Shown here in pieces: positions 35,790 to 47,590 of a DNA stretch of 64,000 nucleotides. The stretch is from Nymphaea colorata. Its lineage: Eukaryota; Streptophyta; Magnoliopsida; Nymphaeales; Nymphaeaceae. The stretch covers positions 16,354,106 to 16,418,105 of the forward strand of contig NC_045141.1 in the NCBI RefSeq assembly GCF_008831285.2, in the 5' to 3' direction. The notes under the pieces are model-generated. The model was not told where the DNA came from, ran no database searches, and saw only the letters and a program-made list of their open reading frames with translations. Each line of letters opens with the position of its first letter. Within the stretch, counting starts at the first letter, position 1. Position numbers and translations under genes: made by a program.

Positions 35790-36791
35790 TACTCAAAAGG
35801 TAGTTTAAATGATAAGTTTCCAGATTGACAAGTTTTTGCTTTCTAGTTGTGGGAGTTGGAAATGATAGAGGCCATTGTTACTCCTTCCTTGTAGGATCAC
35901 CACTCCTGTGCACTGGTCTTTCACCACACAATGATTTGCAGAAAAATCAAACACAACTTGATTATCCTTGCAGAATTTATTCATAGATAACAAATTATGA
36001 ATCATTTTAGGAGCACAAAGAATATCTCGCAGAGCAACAATAGATTTAGGAAGATGAAAAAGAGCCTACCCAATGTTTTGAATACACACACCTGATCTGT
36101 CCCCAAACTTAACGGTGTTGTTGCCTTCATAAGGCTAATGCATTGTCATCGATCCAAGAGAAATGGTGATGTGATGAGTTGCTCCTGTGTCAGGGATCCA
36201 ATTTGCATCATCTAACATATGAAAAGTGGAGTAATATACCTGAGCATTTGAGGATGATGACACATTCGAGTTGATAGTTTATGCTCCGGTGTGATATTTT
36301 TTTGCTATTTTAAAGCAATTCTTGGCACCATGGCCCATTTTATCACAAAACTGACAAATAATACAATTTCTTCCATTGTAATCAGATCCGCCATGTCTGA
36401 AATCAGCCCTGCCTCGGCCTCAGCCACGACCTCTATAAAGTGTTGAGGGCCGTCTAAAATTTTCTCTTCCAGCTGAATATAGTTGGGCATAATGAGCAGC
36501 AGGAGTAAAAGTTTCATGATCCAGATCTTGTTCTTTAAGTTGCGTCTCTTGTGGGAGAAGAAGCTCATGCAAATCACTAAGGGATATCGGATCTATACGA
36601 GTGGTCAGAGATGTTTTGAAGGCCGAGTATTCACGAGGAAGTCCTCGCAGGATATGCATGATTAAATCTTCCTCTTCTACTGGTTTTGAAGCAATGGCAA
36701 GTTGGTGAGCCAACATCTTGGTTTTATAGAAATAGTCGTCCATAGCTAAGTTCCCTTTTCTAAGACCTTGCAGTTGTTCCTCGAGTTGCAT
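35790..36791 (-). pseudogene. Copia-2 gag and protease
   Basis: gag piece 36791-36420: LRKGNLAMDDYFYKTKMLAHQL and IMHILRGLPREYSAFKTSL are typical copia gag. A zinc knuckle CQFCDKMGHGAKNC is readable near 36358-36317. Protease near 36200 reads DTGATHHIT, followed by a stop. Pre-integrase: MIHNLLSMNKFCKDN (36005). The N-terminal part of gag is not recognisable between here and the PBS (36792-37351). Confidence 0.85.
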
Positions 36792-37351
36792 GATGAACCA
36801 AGGAGAGGATGCCGTTTAATGAAAAGAACCAAGCACCAAACGAAGGTGAACACACGCGGCAGAGGCAGAGTGATGCTTATTTCCAGTCGATCAAGCGGAG
36901 TGACGTCTGCTCCCAATTCTTAAGCAGAAATGGGAAGAAAATAGGGGACTCGAAGGAGGTTGTAGAGAACTACACAAACCTGCGGCACTTGTAAAATCTG
37001 TAGCTCCTCACAAGATTATCTAAAAAATGTGAAAATTTGACCAAAAAATACTAGACATCTGCCCAAATCCAACGCTACCTTATTCGACCTCTAATTCAAC
37101 TCCTTTGAAAAACGCACCACCTTGGAAGTCACACCTGGCGCCTGAAAACGCCCTGTTTTGCCGGTTTTTGAAACAGCAACAGTAGGTCGTTCAAAAAATC
37201 ATATCTCCTCAACGCCTATTCCAAAAAACCTGAAATTTTGCTGGTAGTATTCTCAAATGTTGTTGATTCTACAGAGCTCTTGTTCAACCTCTATAGTCGT
37301 CGGAGCTGACAACGCCGGCTAAGTTTCGCGACCTATTTCTGGCAAATGTAT
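36792..37351. other. Copia-2 leader, no coding signal
   Basis: Sequence between the PBS and the first recognisable gag residues. It appears to lack the gag N-terminus, so part may be deleted or replaced. Nothing else seen. Confidence 0.45.
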
Positions 37352-37363
37352 GCTCTGATACCA
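37352..37363 (-). other. Copia-2 primer-binding site
   Basis: Minus strand TGGTATCAGAGC, exact initiator-Met tRNA complement, immediately after the 5' LTR end. Confidence 0.9.
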
Positions 37364-37731
37364 TGTTAAAATTCAAGCATACGCAAAAATATGAGTCACT
37401 CACAATTTAACGTGGTTCGGAGAATTTTCTCCTACATCCACGACGATCTCTCTCGCCGTAATTTCGTTAGGTGAGGTTCCACTAATATATATAGAAAATG
37501 TTACATCAAGCCATTTCTGCAAAGATATCTTCGCTTGGTTTACAAATTGATTGATCAATGTATTGGGATTGAATTTTCCTTGCTGGTTTGATAGTTTCTC
37601 TTTTCTCATTGCTGTAATCAAGAGTTTGTTGATTTCTACTTTCCTCAATTTTTTTTCCATTTTTATCAGCACGTTTTTGTCCACCAGGATCAGCTCCAGA
37701 TTGGGCATCAGTTTGATCTGTCATGCTAAGA
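37364..37731 (-). repeat. Copia-2 5' LTR
   Basis: 368 bp, ends TTTTAACA next to the PBS; partner of 32810-33178. Confidence 0.9.
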
Positions 37732-37735
37732 TGTG

Positions 37736-38200
37736 TTTTAAACAATATGACAATCTCTTAAATGTGTCTACAAATATTAATTTATTATAAATCATGTTTT
37801 AGTTCAAGTTACTTTTGTAAAAAAAAAAGTTGATCTTAAGAAATAATAAAGCAAAAAAAATCACTAACTCAATATATGTTTCTCAGCAAATCATTCTTAA
37901 AATTATATCTATAAGGTTAGATTGCAGAAAAAATCTTCTAATAATTAATCTTAATGGGTTTAATTAACTACGAGAAAAAAAACATTTACTAACGCACCAT
38001 TGCGCTGCTAAAAGTCTTTCCAAGACGAAGTGATGTTTTACTCTCCCATGACCTTCCAATGTGTCGAACCGCAACATGGCCTCTTGGCAAAGAGTTGGAT
38101 GGTCACAATCTTATGATCAAATACGGGTTCTACATTTCACACATAGGTCTATAGGACATAAGTTCCCTGGGCATGACATAGTCTAATATTCTCTCGACTA
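37736..38200. repeat. Dispersed repeat R3, copy 1, with CACTA-like end
   Basis: Matches the reverse complement of about 48185-49190: TTTTAAACAATATGACAATC, CTTAATGGGTTTAATTAACTAC, CATGACCTTCC.ATGTGTCG and TCTACATTTCACACATAG. Inside, CTACGAGAAAAAAAACATTTACTAACGCA resembles the CACTACAAGAAAA terminus of En/Spm-CACTA transposons. Confidence 0.65.
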
Positions 38201-39083
38201 GAAGACCACAATTTTGTATTTTGCTTTGCCAATATATTTTTGAGGGGCATGGTGTAACGAAACATCCATACTGATGCATCTTTGTACCAAGAAGATGAGA
38301 TATGTACCAAACTGACTTTCTTGATGATATATGCAGTTCAAGATTCCCCTAAACCAATTGACTTTTACGATGATATAGACTTTGAAGAAAGCAGCCCAAA
38401 AACAGTACAAGCAAAATGATCACATTTTCGTACAACAAATGTGCTTCAAAACGTGGAAAATATTAAAAAAATAAAACTTACCTCTACTAAATAAAGCTCA
38501 CTAAGAAGAGAATTGCAGTTGTCTTGATAATATGTGACCTCTGTTAATGAAGACAATACCATTGATCCAATAAAACTAGCATCAGTCGTGTGCAATGCTT
38601 ACCTAGATGGTGCAGATTTAGTGAAAATGAGAGGCCAACTTAAGATCATCGCAACAGTTACAACGGTTACATTTTGATAAGGATAGACTATTATAAAATG
38701 TGTTTTCTTTGTATAACAGAGTACAGAACATAAGCACAAATAATGTCTCAAACTTTTAAATGGCGAGAAAAACTGGCAAAATATGGTAAATTTTTAAATA
38801 TTTTAAAACACTAAAAATAAAGAAAAAATAAAATAAGTGAGAAACTAACAACACAAACATCAAAAGATAAGTAGATTTACAACAAATTTTAAAAAAAAAT
38901 AAAAAAAGAAACTGTTTGGCATTGAAAACAAAAAAAATAAATAAATAAAGTGAAAAAACGCGAGTTTAACTTTTTTCTTTTTCAATAAAACGTGTTTTTT
39001 TCCAATATAGGCATTGTAAAGTTAAAGGGAACGTTAGACCATATAAGAATTGAGATACAATATACATCCCTTTCTTCAATGAT
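38201..39083. other. A-rich intergenic stretch
   Basis: No gene seen; 38750-39000 is strongly A-rich low-complexity sequence. Confidence 0.5.
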
Positions 39084-39089
39084 TCCGGT

Positions 39090-40834
39090 GTGAATGGTGT
39101 GGACTCGTCGCTAACTTCATCATTTTATTTACACTACATGGATAATCCAGGTGCTATCTTAGTCACTACCCCTCTTAATGGTGATAATTACATCCAAGAC
39201 AACACTATTGTGCCCAACCCCCCACCTCTTCATTGCTCCAACAAACCTCACTATCACTCTAATTTCCTCTTGAATTTCGTGTGCAATGCTTCTAGCACTC
39301 AACCCACATCTCATGATACGGCTCTATATCCTATTCATGAATATCTTCCCTTTCCTAAGTTTTCTCATTCTCACCGTGCTTTTCTTATTCCCTATTATGT
39401 GAAATGGCACCTACAAGCTTCAATGATGCCTCCATAAATCTACATTGGTAAGCAGCCATGGCTGAAGAAATTCGTGCCCTAGAAGGCAATGGCACTTGGG
39501 AGATCATTGACTTGCCTACCAACAAATGTGCTATTGGTTGCAAATGGGTCTATAAAATAAAGCAACATCCTCACAGTTTCATCAATCGCTACAAATATGG
39601 GCTTGTCGCTAAAGTATATATCCAAGTCAAGGGTTTGGATTATCATCAGAAATTTACCCCTTTTGCCAAATTCGCCACTATGAGTTGTCTCCTTTCTCAT
39701 GCTACCATATCGGGTTGGGAATTATCTCAGTTAGACATCGGCAACACCTTCATTCATGGTAAACTGGACAAAGAAATCTATACGGAACTTCCACTTAGAG
39801 TCCCACGCAAAGGGGGTATCAGGTTTGTTTGTTGAAAAAATCATTATATGGGTTCAAACAATGATCAATAAACTGGTTGAGTAAGTTGGAACAAGCTTTA
39901 AAGCTGCAGGATTTATCCAATCCAAGGCCGCCTATACTTTGTTTACTTATCGCAGATAATATTGTTGTAGGTAATCATGTTACACATACAGCATCTTTAA
40001 AACTAGATTTAGAAACTCAGTTCCACATCAAAGATTTGGACATTTTAAAATATTTTCTTGAAATTGAACTTGCAAGGTCTTCCCAACGGATATTTCTATG
40101 CCAAAGAAATTATGCATTAGACAATCTTACAAATGCTGGTCCTCTTGGAGCTAGCCCATGTGAATTTTCAATTGATCAGAAACTTTGCTTGACTACTAAC
40201 GTATGTGAACCTCCTAATGATCCCTCAAAACATTGGAGATTAGTAGAGCGTCTCATATACATAATAGTTACTTGTCCTGATTTTGAGCCAGTTCATGCAA
40301 ACACCACAGCTTCACATTGTCGTAGCAGATCGTATCTTAGGATATCTGAAGACCACTACAAGGTATGGAATATTGCTATCATTAAAAAAGTGAAATTCAA
40401 CTTGGAAGCATATTGCAATTAAGATTGGGCGATTTTCCCAATGACACGCATGTCCACCTCTAGTTACCTTGTCATGATGGGACAAAATTCAGTTTCATGA
40501 AAAACTAAAAAGCAAAACACAATGGCACGTTCATCCGAAGTTGAGTATAGATCTATGACATCTACTAGATGTGAACTCATTTGGTTGAAGGCATCGCTAG
40601 AAGAGTTTGGCTTTAAACATGAAACGCCCATGTAATTACATTGTGACAATTGCACTTCACATCGCCCCAAATCTACTATTTCATTTAATTTAAAAAAAAA
40701 TACAAGCTGGTATCATCAAGTCAGAATACATCTCTACCAAGATGCAAATTGCCGACATATTCACAAAGCATTAGAAAGGAACCAGTTCAAGTTTTTAGTG
40801 TCCAAGTTGGGCGTTACAGACCTGTGGAAGAGCC
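39090..40834 (+). pseudogene. Copia-4 fragment: gag start joined to RT-RNase H, no LTRs
   Basis: Opens with YMDNPGAILVTTPLNGDNYIQ (gag start), then jumps to an integrase-RT linker (…YPIHEYLPF…FSHSHRAFL), so protease and integrase are missing. RT: EIRALEGNGTWEIIDLP at 39462, IGCKWVYKIKQHP, LSQLDIGNTFIHGKLDKEIY at 39725. RNase H: MARSSEVEYRSM near 40522 and a tail at 40798-40834 (VSKLGVTDLW). The RT YVDD region reads LLIADNIVVGNH. Stops at 39436, 39833 and 40420. No flanking LTR found. Confidence 0.83.
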
Positions 40835-41850
40835 AGGCCCCTCCGAGCGCTGCATGGTTTGCCATGCTGGCTTGCCACGACAGACTCTACACTTTGGACA
40901 AATGCAAGATGACTGGCATAGCCATCGCTAATAACTGCCTCTCATGCACCTTCTGTGAAGAAATTAACCAACATATTTTCTTACACTGTTCTTGAAGCTG
41001 ACAGGTCTGGAAATGGATACCAGGGAGGTTTAACAAAGATGTTGCTCCTGAACAGGAGATAATAGAAACCGTCATCAAATGAAAGGCCACAAGCTTTAGG
41101 AGAGGCTGACTATCCAACGTCTGGCACTCTACTCTCCCAATCATTGTAAGCAGCACCGGAAGGAACGAAGTACACCACGGACAACACCTCCCTCCACCAA
41201 GGTGTTTTGCTACTTTCATTTGTAAGGATCTGAGGATCTTATGGGAAGACGACTACACGGCACGCGTCAATGGAATGAGGCAATGGTTTGGTTCTACTTC
41301 AATATTGAACCGGGTGAAACCCAAATCAGACCTCACCGCCCTTTCTCTGTGCACCTAGCCAGTCAGCTGTCAAATGGCATTTTCAAAGTGGCTTCTGGGC
41401 TTTTCAACTCCGAAGGTGTTTAGGAAGAGGGGCGCTCAGAGTCTGAAAGGTGACCAGGACTGACCAATGGCTTCGTGTGGTAGAAGAAATCATCCTGAAG
41501 ACTCCCTCCCTATGGAATGGCATTTCCCTCATGGTAGGATTTCGTGGGTAGAGAAATTGCATCAATCGACATTTGACCCGTCCAGCGTGCGCTTCAACCA
41601 GGAACTTTCTGCCTTTCTACTACAGAAATATGTTCTGTCTAACTCATTGTTGCCCTGCTGTTACAATCTCTGCACTTTTGTTCAAACCCTGCCCTGTAGG
41701 GGCGGAGATTGTTTTGGGACACTCTACCCTGTAGCTAGAGTGATTCTCTTCCTGTTTTTTATTGTACATAAATCGATTCTTTTGTTAATAAATGATGGGG
41801 ATTCCCCCGGCAGGCTTTGCAGCAGAAATCGTGTCGGAGGACGGAACTAC
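40835..41850 (+). pseudogene. LINE fragment: RT zinc-binding domain and 3' tail
   Basis: Reads SAAWFAMLACHDRLYTLDKC…CLSCTFCEEINQHIFLHCS, the zf-RVT domain found at the C-terminus of plant LINE polyproteins, then a stop at 40993 and further readable pieces (QVWKWIPGRF, GMRQWFGS). The tail near 41780-41815 (TTTGTTAATAAATGATGGGGATTCCCCCGG) resembles a LINE 3' end. An open frame at 41467-41943 crosses this tail and looks fortuitous. Confidence 0.75.
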
Positions 41851-41948
41851 TTCTCTTCCGTTAATTATCCAAGTGCTAGATCCCTTTACAATTGGTTAGA
41901 AAGTTCCTGCCTAGACATGATGAATGAAGTTTCACGTGAATAACACAG

Positions 41949-42189
41949 TGTTGGAAAGAAGATCTAAGATAAGCTTTCTATAACAAAATATCACAACAGT
42001 TTTTGTTTATCTTTATCATAGCTAAGCAATAGCGTGATCCAATCCTTAGAAAATCTCTGTTATCTCTTTTAGAGATTTACCCAAGGTTATGTATCGTCCA
42101 TTATAAATATGGAGATCTGTCATGAATACAAGCAAGTGAAAGCTTTCTTTCTCTGTTCTTCCTTGTTCTTTACCATTACAAGTTTATCA
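41949..42189 (+). repeat. Copia-3 5' LTR
   Basis: TGTTGGAAAGAAG…TTTATCA. Contains TATAAATATGG (about 42103-42113), a likely TATA box also present in the 3' LTR. Confidence 0.93.
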
Positions 42190-42201
42190 TGGTATCAGAG
42201 C
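42190..42201 (+). other. Copia-3 primer-binding site
   Basis: TGGTATCAGAGC, exact initiator-Met tRNA complement, directly after the LTR. Confidence 0.92.
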
Positions 42202-42312
42202 GGGTGTTTATCCAACCTATTCTCATCAATGAGCTTCTCATCCTCTATATCCTCTACTTCCGTGTGTACATCCTGTAAACCCCTCACTCCCCTTTCCAAC
42301 CTCTAGCCAACC

Positions 42313-42636
42313 ACTGGAATAGGGCACTTTCACCAGACCCAATTACAGAGATGGAGGAGGAGAGGGCATTGTACGGGTTTACGACAATGAGTTGCTCAAC
42401 CATGTAGGAAGACTGCAGCTGCTGCCTCACCATCTCCAGCTTCTTTCCCATCTGCAATTACCGCTCAGAAAGAAGCACAGATCGGAGGTCCCTTTTACTC
42501 TTAGATCTCCTCGCCCGATGCAAGAGATTGGCGGCGCGTCCCCCAAACCCTACTCTCCCAGGGCATAAGTGCAGGGCTGGAATAGGGCACCTTCACCATA
42601 TCCAATTACAGAGATGGAGGAGGAGAGGGCGTTGTT
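42313..42636 (+). repeat. 60-bp direct repeat in the Copia-3 leader
   Basis: CTGGAATAGGGCAC.TTCACCA…GAGATGGAGGAGGAGAGGGC occurs at 42313-42372 and again at about 42577-42634, 264 bp apart. An internal duplication in the leader before gag. Confidence 0.75.
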
Positions 42637-42784
42637 TTGGGTTTGCTGCTACGGGACCAGAGGAAGGATCTGACCTTCCGCCTTTCCCCTTTCTCTCACA
42701 GACTGGGGCAGAGTTTAAAGCTGTCTGCCTGTTGTTTGGGTCTTCGTAAATTTCTCTAATCAGAAGCATTTTAATCAAAGGAGA

Positions 42785-43474
42785 ATGGCAGAAAGAAGCG
42801 ATGCAACAACAAGTTATGCCAACGAGCTTAATGCCTCAAGTCCATATTATATCCATCATTCAGATGGACCAGGTAGTCCTCTTTGTATCTCATCTTTTGA
42901 CTGGAGAAAATTACACTATGTGGCCCAAGGTTATGATGATGGCCCTTAGTGCCAAAAACAAGCTTGGCTTTGTGGATGGGTCACTCTCCAAGCCCGAGAG
43001 TCCTCCAAGTCTCAAACTCACGTGGGAGCGATGTAACAATCTTGTCCATCGATCTTGAATTCGATCCATAAAGACTTGACTGTTAGTGCGATCCATGCCA
43101 CGTCGGCAACAGAAGTTTGGAGGGACCTTGAGGCCAGATTCACCCAAACGAATGGACCTCGCATATACCTAATACAACAACAAATCATAAATTGCAGACA
43201 ACATCAATCATCTATTGCAGCTTACTACACCAAGATGAAGGGCTTGTGGGATGAACTAGCATTATTATATGTTGACGTTCTTAATTGTTCTTGTGGGTCC
43301 ATGAAAGTTATTACAGATCTTCGTCAACAGGACCATCTTATGCAATTTTTAATGGGGCTCAATGATAGTTATGCAGCTGTTAGAAGTCAACTCTTATTAA
43401 TGGATCCTCTTCCAACCATAGCCAGGCGTACTCTCTTCTCATCCAAGAAGAAAAACAAAGAGACATCAATATGA
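42785..43474 (+). pseudogene. Copia-3 gag
   Basis: The early part (…GENYTMWPKVMMMALSAKNKLGFVDGS near 42900) and the later part (43055-43474: TEVWRDLEARFTQTNGPRIY, YYTKMKGLWDELALL, HLMQFLMGLNDSYAAVRSQLLLMDP) are in different frames, joined across a frame change near 43050. Gives the particle shell protein in intact copies. Confidence 0.87.
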
Positions 43475-45363
43475 TTCAAAATGATGAAAAGACTTTTATT
43501 TTTGCTGTTCAATCCAATGATGGAGACAAACGCAATCAAATCAAGGAGAAGGGAAGACCTCCACTAAACTGTGAGCATTGCGGGAAACTCAGTCACATCA
43601 AGGCAAAGTGTTATTTCCTCGTTGGTTTTCCTAACAAGTCAGGTTCTTACAATGCACCAACAAGGCTGAAGGTGAATGCCGCAAGGTCCCCTGCTATCGA
43701 TCAGTCCCAAACTCAGCTATTTCAAAAATTTCTTGAGTTCATGGAAAACTCAAGCCGAGGTACCAATGACCCCAAAATAAATCTTTCAAGAAAGCTACCA
43801 CCACTCATTACTTGTGCCACAACCAGCCAATCATGGATTCTTGACACCGGAGCAACCCACCACATCACCAATGTTTTATCTAATCTCGACCAACCTGTAA
43901 CCATAAATCATCTACCAATCAGCCTACCCAATGGCTCTAAAACTCCTATATCACATATAGGAGATGTGATTATTTCTCCCACCATCACACTCAAAAATGT
44001 GTTATATGTCCCAGCATTCAATTTCAATCTCATTTCCATACCTAAGCTTTGTAGTGACTCAAAATGTGATGCAAAATTTAATGAGAACTTTTGTCTATTG
44101 CAGGACCGCCACTCGACGACTACGATTGGAAAGGGTAGACTGAAAAACGGGTTGTACGTCCTCAATGAAGAAAGAGTTGCTGTTAGCACAACCACAACCA
44201 AACCTATACCTTGGCATCTCAGACTTGGGCACGCTTCTAATCCCAAACTTCTTACGTTGTCTCACTTGAAACTCATTGATTCCTATATGTCATTTGATAA
44301 TTGTGATACTTGTTTTGTTGCAAAAAGTACTAGACTTCCTTTTCCAATTAGTTCCATCTCTACTCATGCACCTTTTGAATTGATTCACTCTGATGTTTGG
44401 GGAGGCTACCAAACACCTTCATTAAGTGGCGCACATTATTTCTTAACAATAGTAGATGATTTCTCTCGATCTACGTGGGTCTATCTTATGAGACACAAAT
44501 TTGAAGTATTTTGCATGATTAGAAATTTTGTCACTCTTATAGAAAACCAATTTCAAACAAGAATCAAAATTATTAGGAGTGATAATGGAACTGAATTTTT
44601 TTCTCAAGATATGCAAAATTTTCTTCATGAAAAGGGCATTGATCGTCAACATAGTTGTGTTGCTACACCACAACAAAATGGAGTAGTTGAACGCAAGCAT
44701 CGAGATCTTTTAAACATGGCTCGATCACTTCTTTTTCAAGCAAATTTGCCCATAAAATTTTGGGGAGAGTGTATTACCACGGCAGCCTATTTGCTAAATA
44801 GGTTGCCCATTGATGCACTTCACAATAAAATGCCTTATGAAATCTTGTTCAAACAAACCCCCAATTACAAACACTTACGCGTGTTTGGATGTTTATGTTA
44901 TGCCCATAATATTTACAAAAAGCATAAATTTGATATGTGTGCAAGAAGATGTATCTTTCTTGGATACCCATACGGACAAGCGGCATATCAAGTTTATGAT
45001 CTTGAAAACAATGTTTTATTCACCAGTAGGGATGTTCGTTTTTATGAAAACTATTTTCCTTACAAAAATGAAAATATTTCTAGTGGAGATGAAATGGTTG
45101 TGCTTCCTTTACCATTCAGTGATCAAATTTTAGGCGAGCATGAGATCTTCTCAAATCCTGCCCAACACCAAGATCCCCCTATCCTTAACTTGCCAACAAA
45201 CCATGTCAACCACAATATGCAACCTAGTGATGAACTAGACAACCAAATCCAAGACATTGGTCTTCCCGCCCAAGATACATGCCCAATCATCTTAAAAATT
45301 ACAAGTGTTTTTCTGCTCTACCCATTTCCAACAAGTTGTTATCGAGTGATGGTTCAACAATAA
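43471..45363 (+). pseudogene. Copia-3 zinc knuckle, protease and integrase (630-residue open frame)
   Basis: Long uninterrupted frame. Zinc knuckle CEHCGKLSHIKAKC near residue 34. Protease ILDTGATHHIT near 128. Pre-integrase PWHLRLGHASNPKLL near 248, with a CDTCFVAKS zinc element. Integrase core: LIHSDVWGGY (first acid) near 304, IIRSDNGTEFF (second) near 368, QQNGVVERKHRDLLNMARSLL (third Glu) near 400; then FGCLCYAHN and FLGYPYGQAAYQVYDLEN. These domains look intact. The frame breaks around 45300, before RT, where the reading moves to another frame. Confidence 0.92.
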
Positions 45364-46985
45364 CAAAAGGTACACGTTATCCAATTGCTTCATATATTGA
45401 TCATTCCAATTTCACCTCTCATTATCAATGTTTCATGACTACCGTATCTGAGCAACGTGAGCCTTCATCCTTTTCCCAAGCTATGCAAGACCCAAAGTGG
45501 TGCGACGCCATGTGTGCTGAAATTGATGCATTGCAAGAAAACCAGACTTGGACCCTCACCAATCTACCTTCCGGCAAAACCCCCATCAGTTTTAAATGGG
45601 TGTTCAAGATCAAATACCAATCTGCAGTTGAAAGATACAAGGCCCGCCTTGTTGCCAAAGGATACACTCAAACTGAAGGTGTTGATTATAATGAGACATT
45701 TGCCCCTGTTGCCAAAACTTCTACCATCCGTTGTTTGCTCGCCCTTGCAGTCATTAAACAGTGGCATCTATTTTAGGTTGATGTTAATAACACATTTCTT
45801 CATGGCGACTTGGTTGAAGAAGTATATATGCAGTTGTCACCTGGGTTCACTCGACAAGGGGAGAAAGATATAGTGTGTCGATTGAACAAATCAATTTATG
45901 GACTTAAGCAATCATCACGAAATTGGTTCTCTAAATTGACAACATTTCTCAAAAGCTTGGGTTTTTAGCAATTAAAGGCAGATTACTCCTTATTTTCCAA
46001 AATCACGACTAGAGGAAGTATATTTCTAGTGATCTATGTAGATGATATAATTATTGCAGGCGATGATTTATTGGGAATCAAGAATCTCAAATATGTGATG
46101 AATGAGAGATTCAAGTTAAAAGACTTGGGAAAGCTTAGATACATGCTTGGCATTGAAGTCGCAAGATCTGAAAAATGGATATTTTTATCTCAGAAGAAAT
46201 ATCTTCTCAATATTTTACATGAAACAGGCTATATGGGAGCAAAACTATATGACTCCCCCATGGAACAACACTTGAAGCTTGATAATGAAGAAGGAGAGGT
46301 CCTCAAAGATGCCAGTCAATACAGAAAAATCATTGGTAAGCTCATATATTTGACTATAACTAGACCTGACATCATACATACGGTACATATATTAAGTTAA
46401 TTTATGAGCAAACCTCGCATCCCACATAGAGAAGCGATGAATCGTCATCTAAAGTACCTAAAGGGAACTGCAGGCTATGGGGTATTATTGTCTTCAGTTG
46501 GTCCCATCCAACTTAAGGCATATTGTGAATCAGATTGGACATCATGTCCCATGACTCGAAGATCGACAAGTGGATATTGCACTATGATCGGCAACAGTCC
46601 CATTACATGGAAAACTAAGAAACAAGCAACAATTTCTAGGTCTTCTGCTGAATACCGATCCATGGCACTTGCAACATGTGAACTCACATGGCTTAAAGCT
46701 CTTCTACAGGATTTTGGGATATCTCACACACAGCCTATCACTTTATTTTGCGATAATCAAGCCGCAATGCACATAGCAGCCAATCCTGTATTTCACGAAC
46801 GGACCAAACATATTGAAGTTGACTGTCATATTGTTATAAACAAAATTCTAAGTGGAGAGATTCAAACTCAGTTTGTGCCCTCATCTCAGCAAGTTGCAGA
46901 CGTATTCACTAAGTCACTAGGACAAGAAGTGTTCCAAATATTAAGAAGCAAGTTGGCACTCTTCAATCCAGGAACGCCAACTTGA
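45279..46985 (+). pseudogene. Copia-3 reverse transcriptase and RNase H, three stops
   Basis: [72 protein letters not shown], the catalytic IYVDDIIIAGDD near 46036 and FKLKDLGKLRYMLGIEVARS. RNase H: YCESDWTSCPMTRRSTSGY near 46522, RSSAEYRSMALATCELTWL near 46637, FCDNQAAMHIAANPVFHERTKHI near 46747, VADVFTKSLGQEVF near 46894. One frame throughout, with only three stops (45774, 45966, 46398), so decay is recent. Confidence 0.9.
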
Positions 46986-46992
46986 AGGGGAG
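46981..46992 (+). other. Copia-3 polypurine tract
   Basis: CTTGAAGGGGAG right before the 3' LTR. Confidence 0.8.
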
Positions 46993-47233
46993 TGTTGGAA
47001 AGAAGATCAAAGATAAGCTTTCTATAACAAAATATCACAACAGTTTTTGTTTATCTTTATCATAGCTAAGCAATAGCTTGATCCAATCCCTAGAAAATCT
47101 CTGTTATCTTTTTTAGAGATTTACCCAAAGTTATGTATCATCCATTATAAATATGGAGATCTGTCATGAATACAAGCAAGTGAAAGCTTTCTTTCTCTAT
47201 TCTTCCTTGTTATTTACCATTACAAGTTTATCA
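46993..47233 (+). repeat. Copia-3 3' LTR
   Basis: 241 bp, 8 hand-counted differences from 41949-42189. Confidence 0.93.
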
Positions 47234-47239
47234 CACGAG

Positions 47240-47590
47240 CTTAAAGAAAAGCTGGAGAAGACCAAAATGTGAAAAGGATTCCTATCCTTTCCCCATTTGT
47301 TTCCTTTTCATTGGTTTTTTGCGAGAAACTTTGGTGGAACTGCTTATAATGCTTAAGCGTTGGTAGGCATACTGTTTCATGCGCCTTTTATTTGTCCTGA
47401 CAAATTATAAGTAATAGTTTTGATATTCCGCTAACAGCTAAAACTGCACCTGTGTAGAGGTCATTCCAACGGTGCATTATTGATTTTGCTCCTTCCTGTC
47501 GCCCACGACGATGTGCTTGACAAGCCCGTCCTTATCAATATTTTAATTAATATCTTGCGTACCATGCCAATTGTCCAGTTAGCCTGGTAT
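47240..47590. repeat. Chimeric segment X, copy 1
   Basis: Matches 59640-59935 in reverse orientation over nearly its full length (AAACAAATGG, ATAAGTAATAGTTTTGATATTCCGC, GAGGTCATTCCAACGGT). Its last 110 bases (47477-47585) match 61545-61652 (CACGACGATGTGCTTGACAAGCCC). In the other two copies this segment is fused to a piece of OMT exon 4; here the exon piece is missing. Confidence 0.75.

Larger units (their letters stand above)
32810..37731 (-). mobile_element. Copia-2: Ty1/copia element, minus strand, broken
   Basis: LTRs are 37364-37731 (5', element sense) and 32810-33178 (3'), 368 and 369 bp, with TCTTAG…TAACA ends. PBS is at 37352-37363 and PPT at 33179-33187. The order gag, protease, integrase, RT, RNase H reads from right to left. 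The flanks TGTAT (32805-32809) and TGTGT (37732-37736) agree at 4 of 5. The left side is OMT intron 3 but the right side is repeat R3, so the outer context has been rearranged. Several stops and a lost RT catalytic box make it defective. Confidence 0.9.
41944..47238 (+). mobile_element. Copia-3: Ty1/copia element, youngest in the window
   Basis: The element spans 41949-47233 (5.3 kb). LTRs are 41949-42189 and 46993-47233, both 241 bp, with 8 mismatches by hand count (about 97% identity). The PBS is perfect and the order gag, protease, integrase, RT, RNase H is complete. The flanks CACAG (41944-41948) and CACGA (47234-47238) are an imperfect duplication. Three in-frame stops and two frame changes still block a full polyprotein. 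Confidence 0.93.

Noticed and set aside
41467-41943. 158-residue open frame next to Copia-3
   Set aside because: It crosses the LINE 3' tail and reaches the LTR border; composition and context indicate chance.
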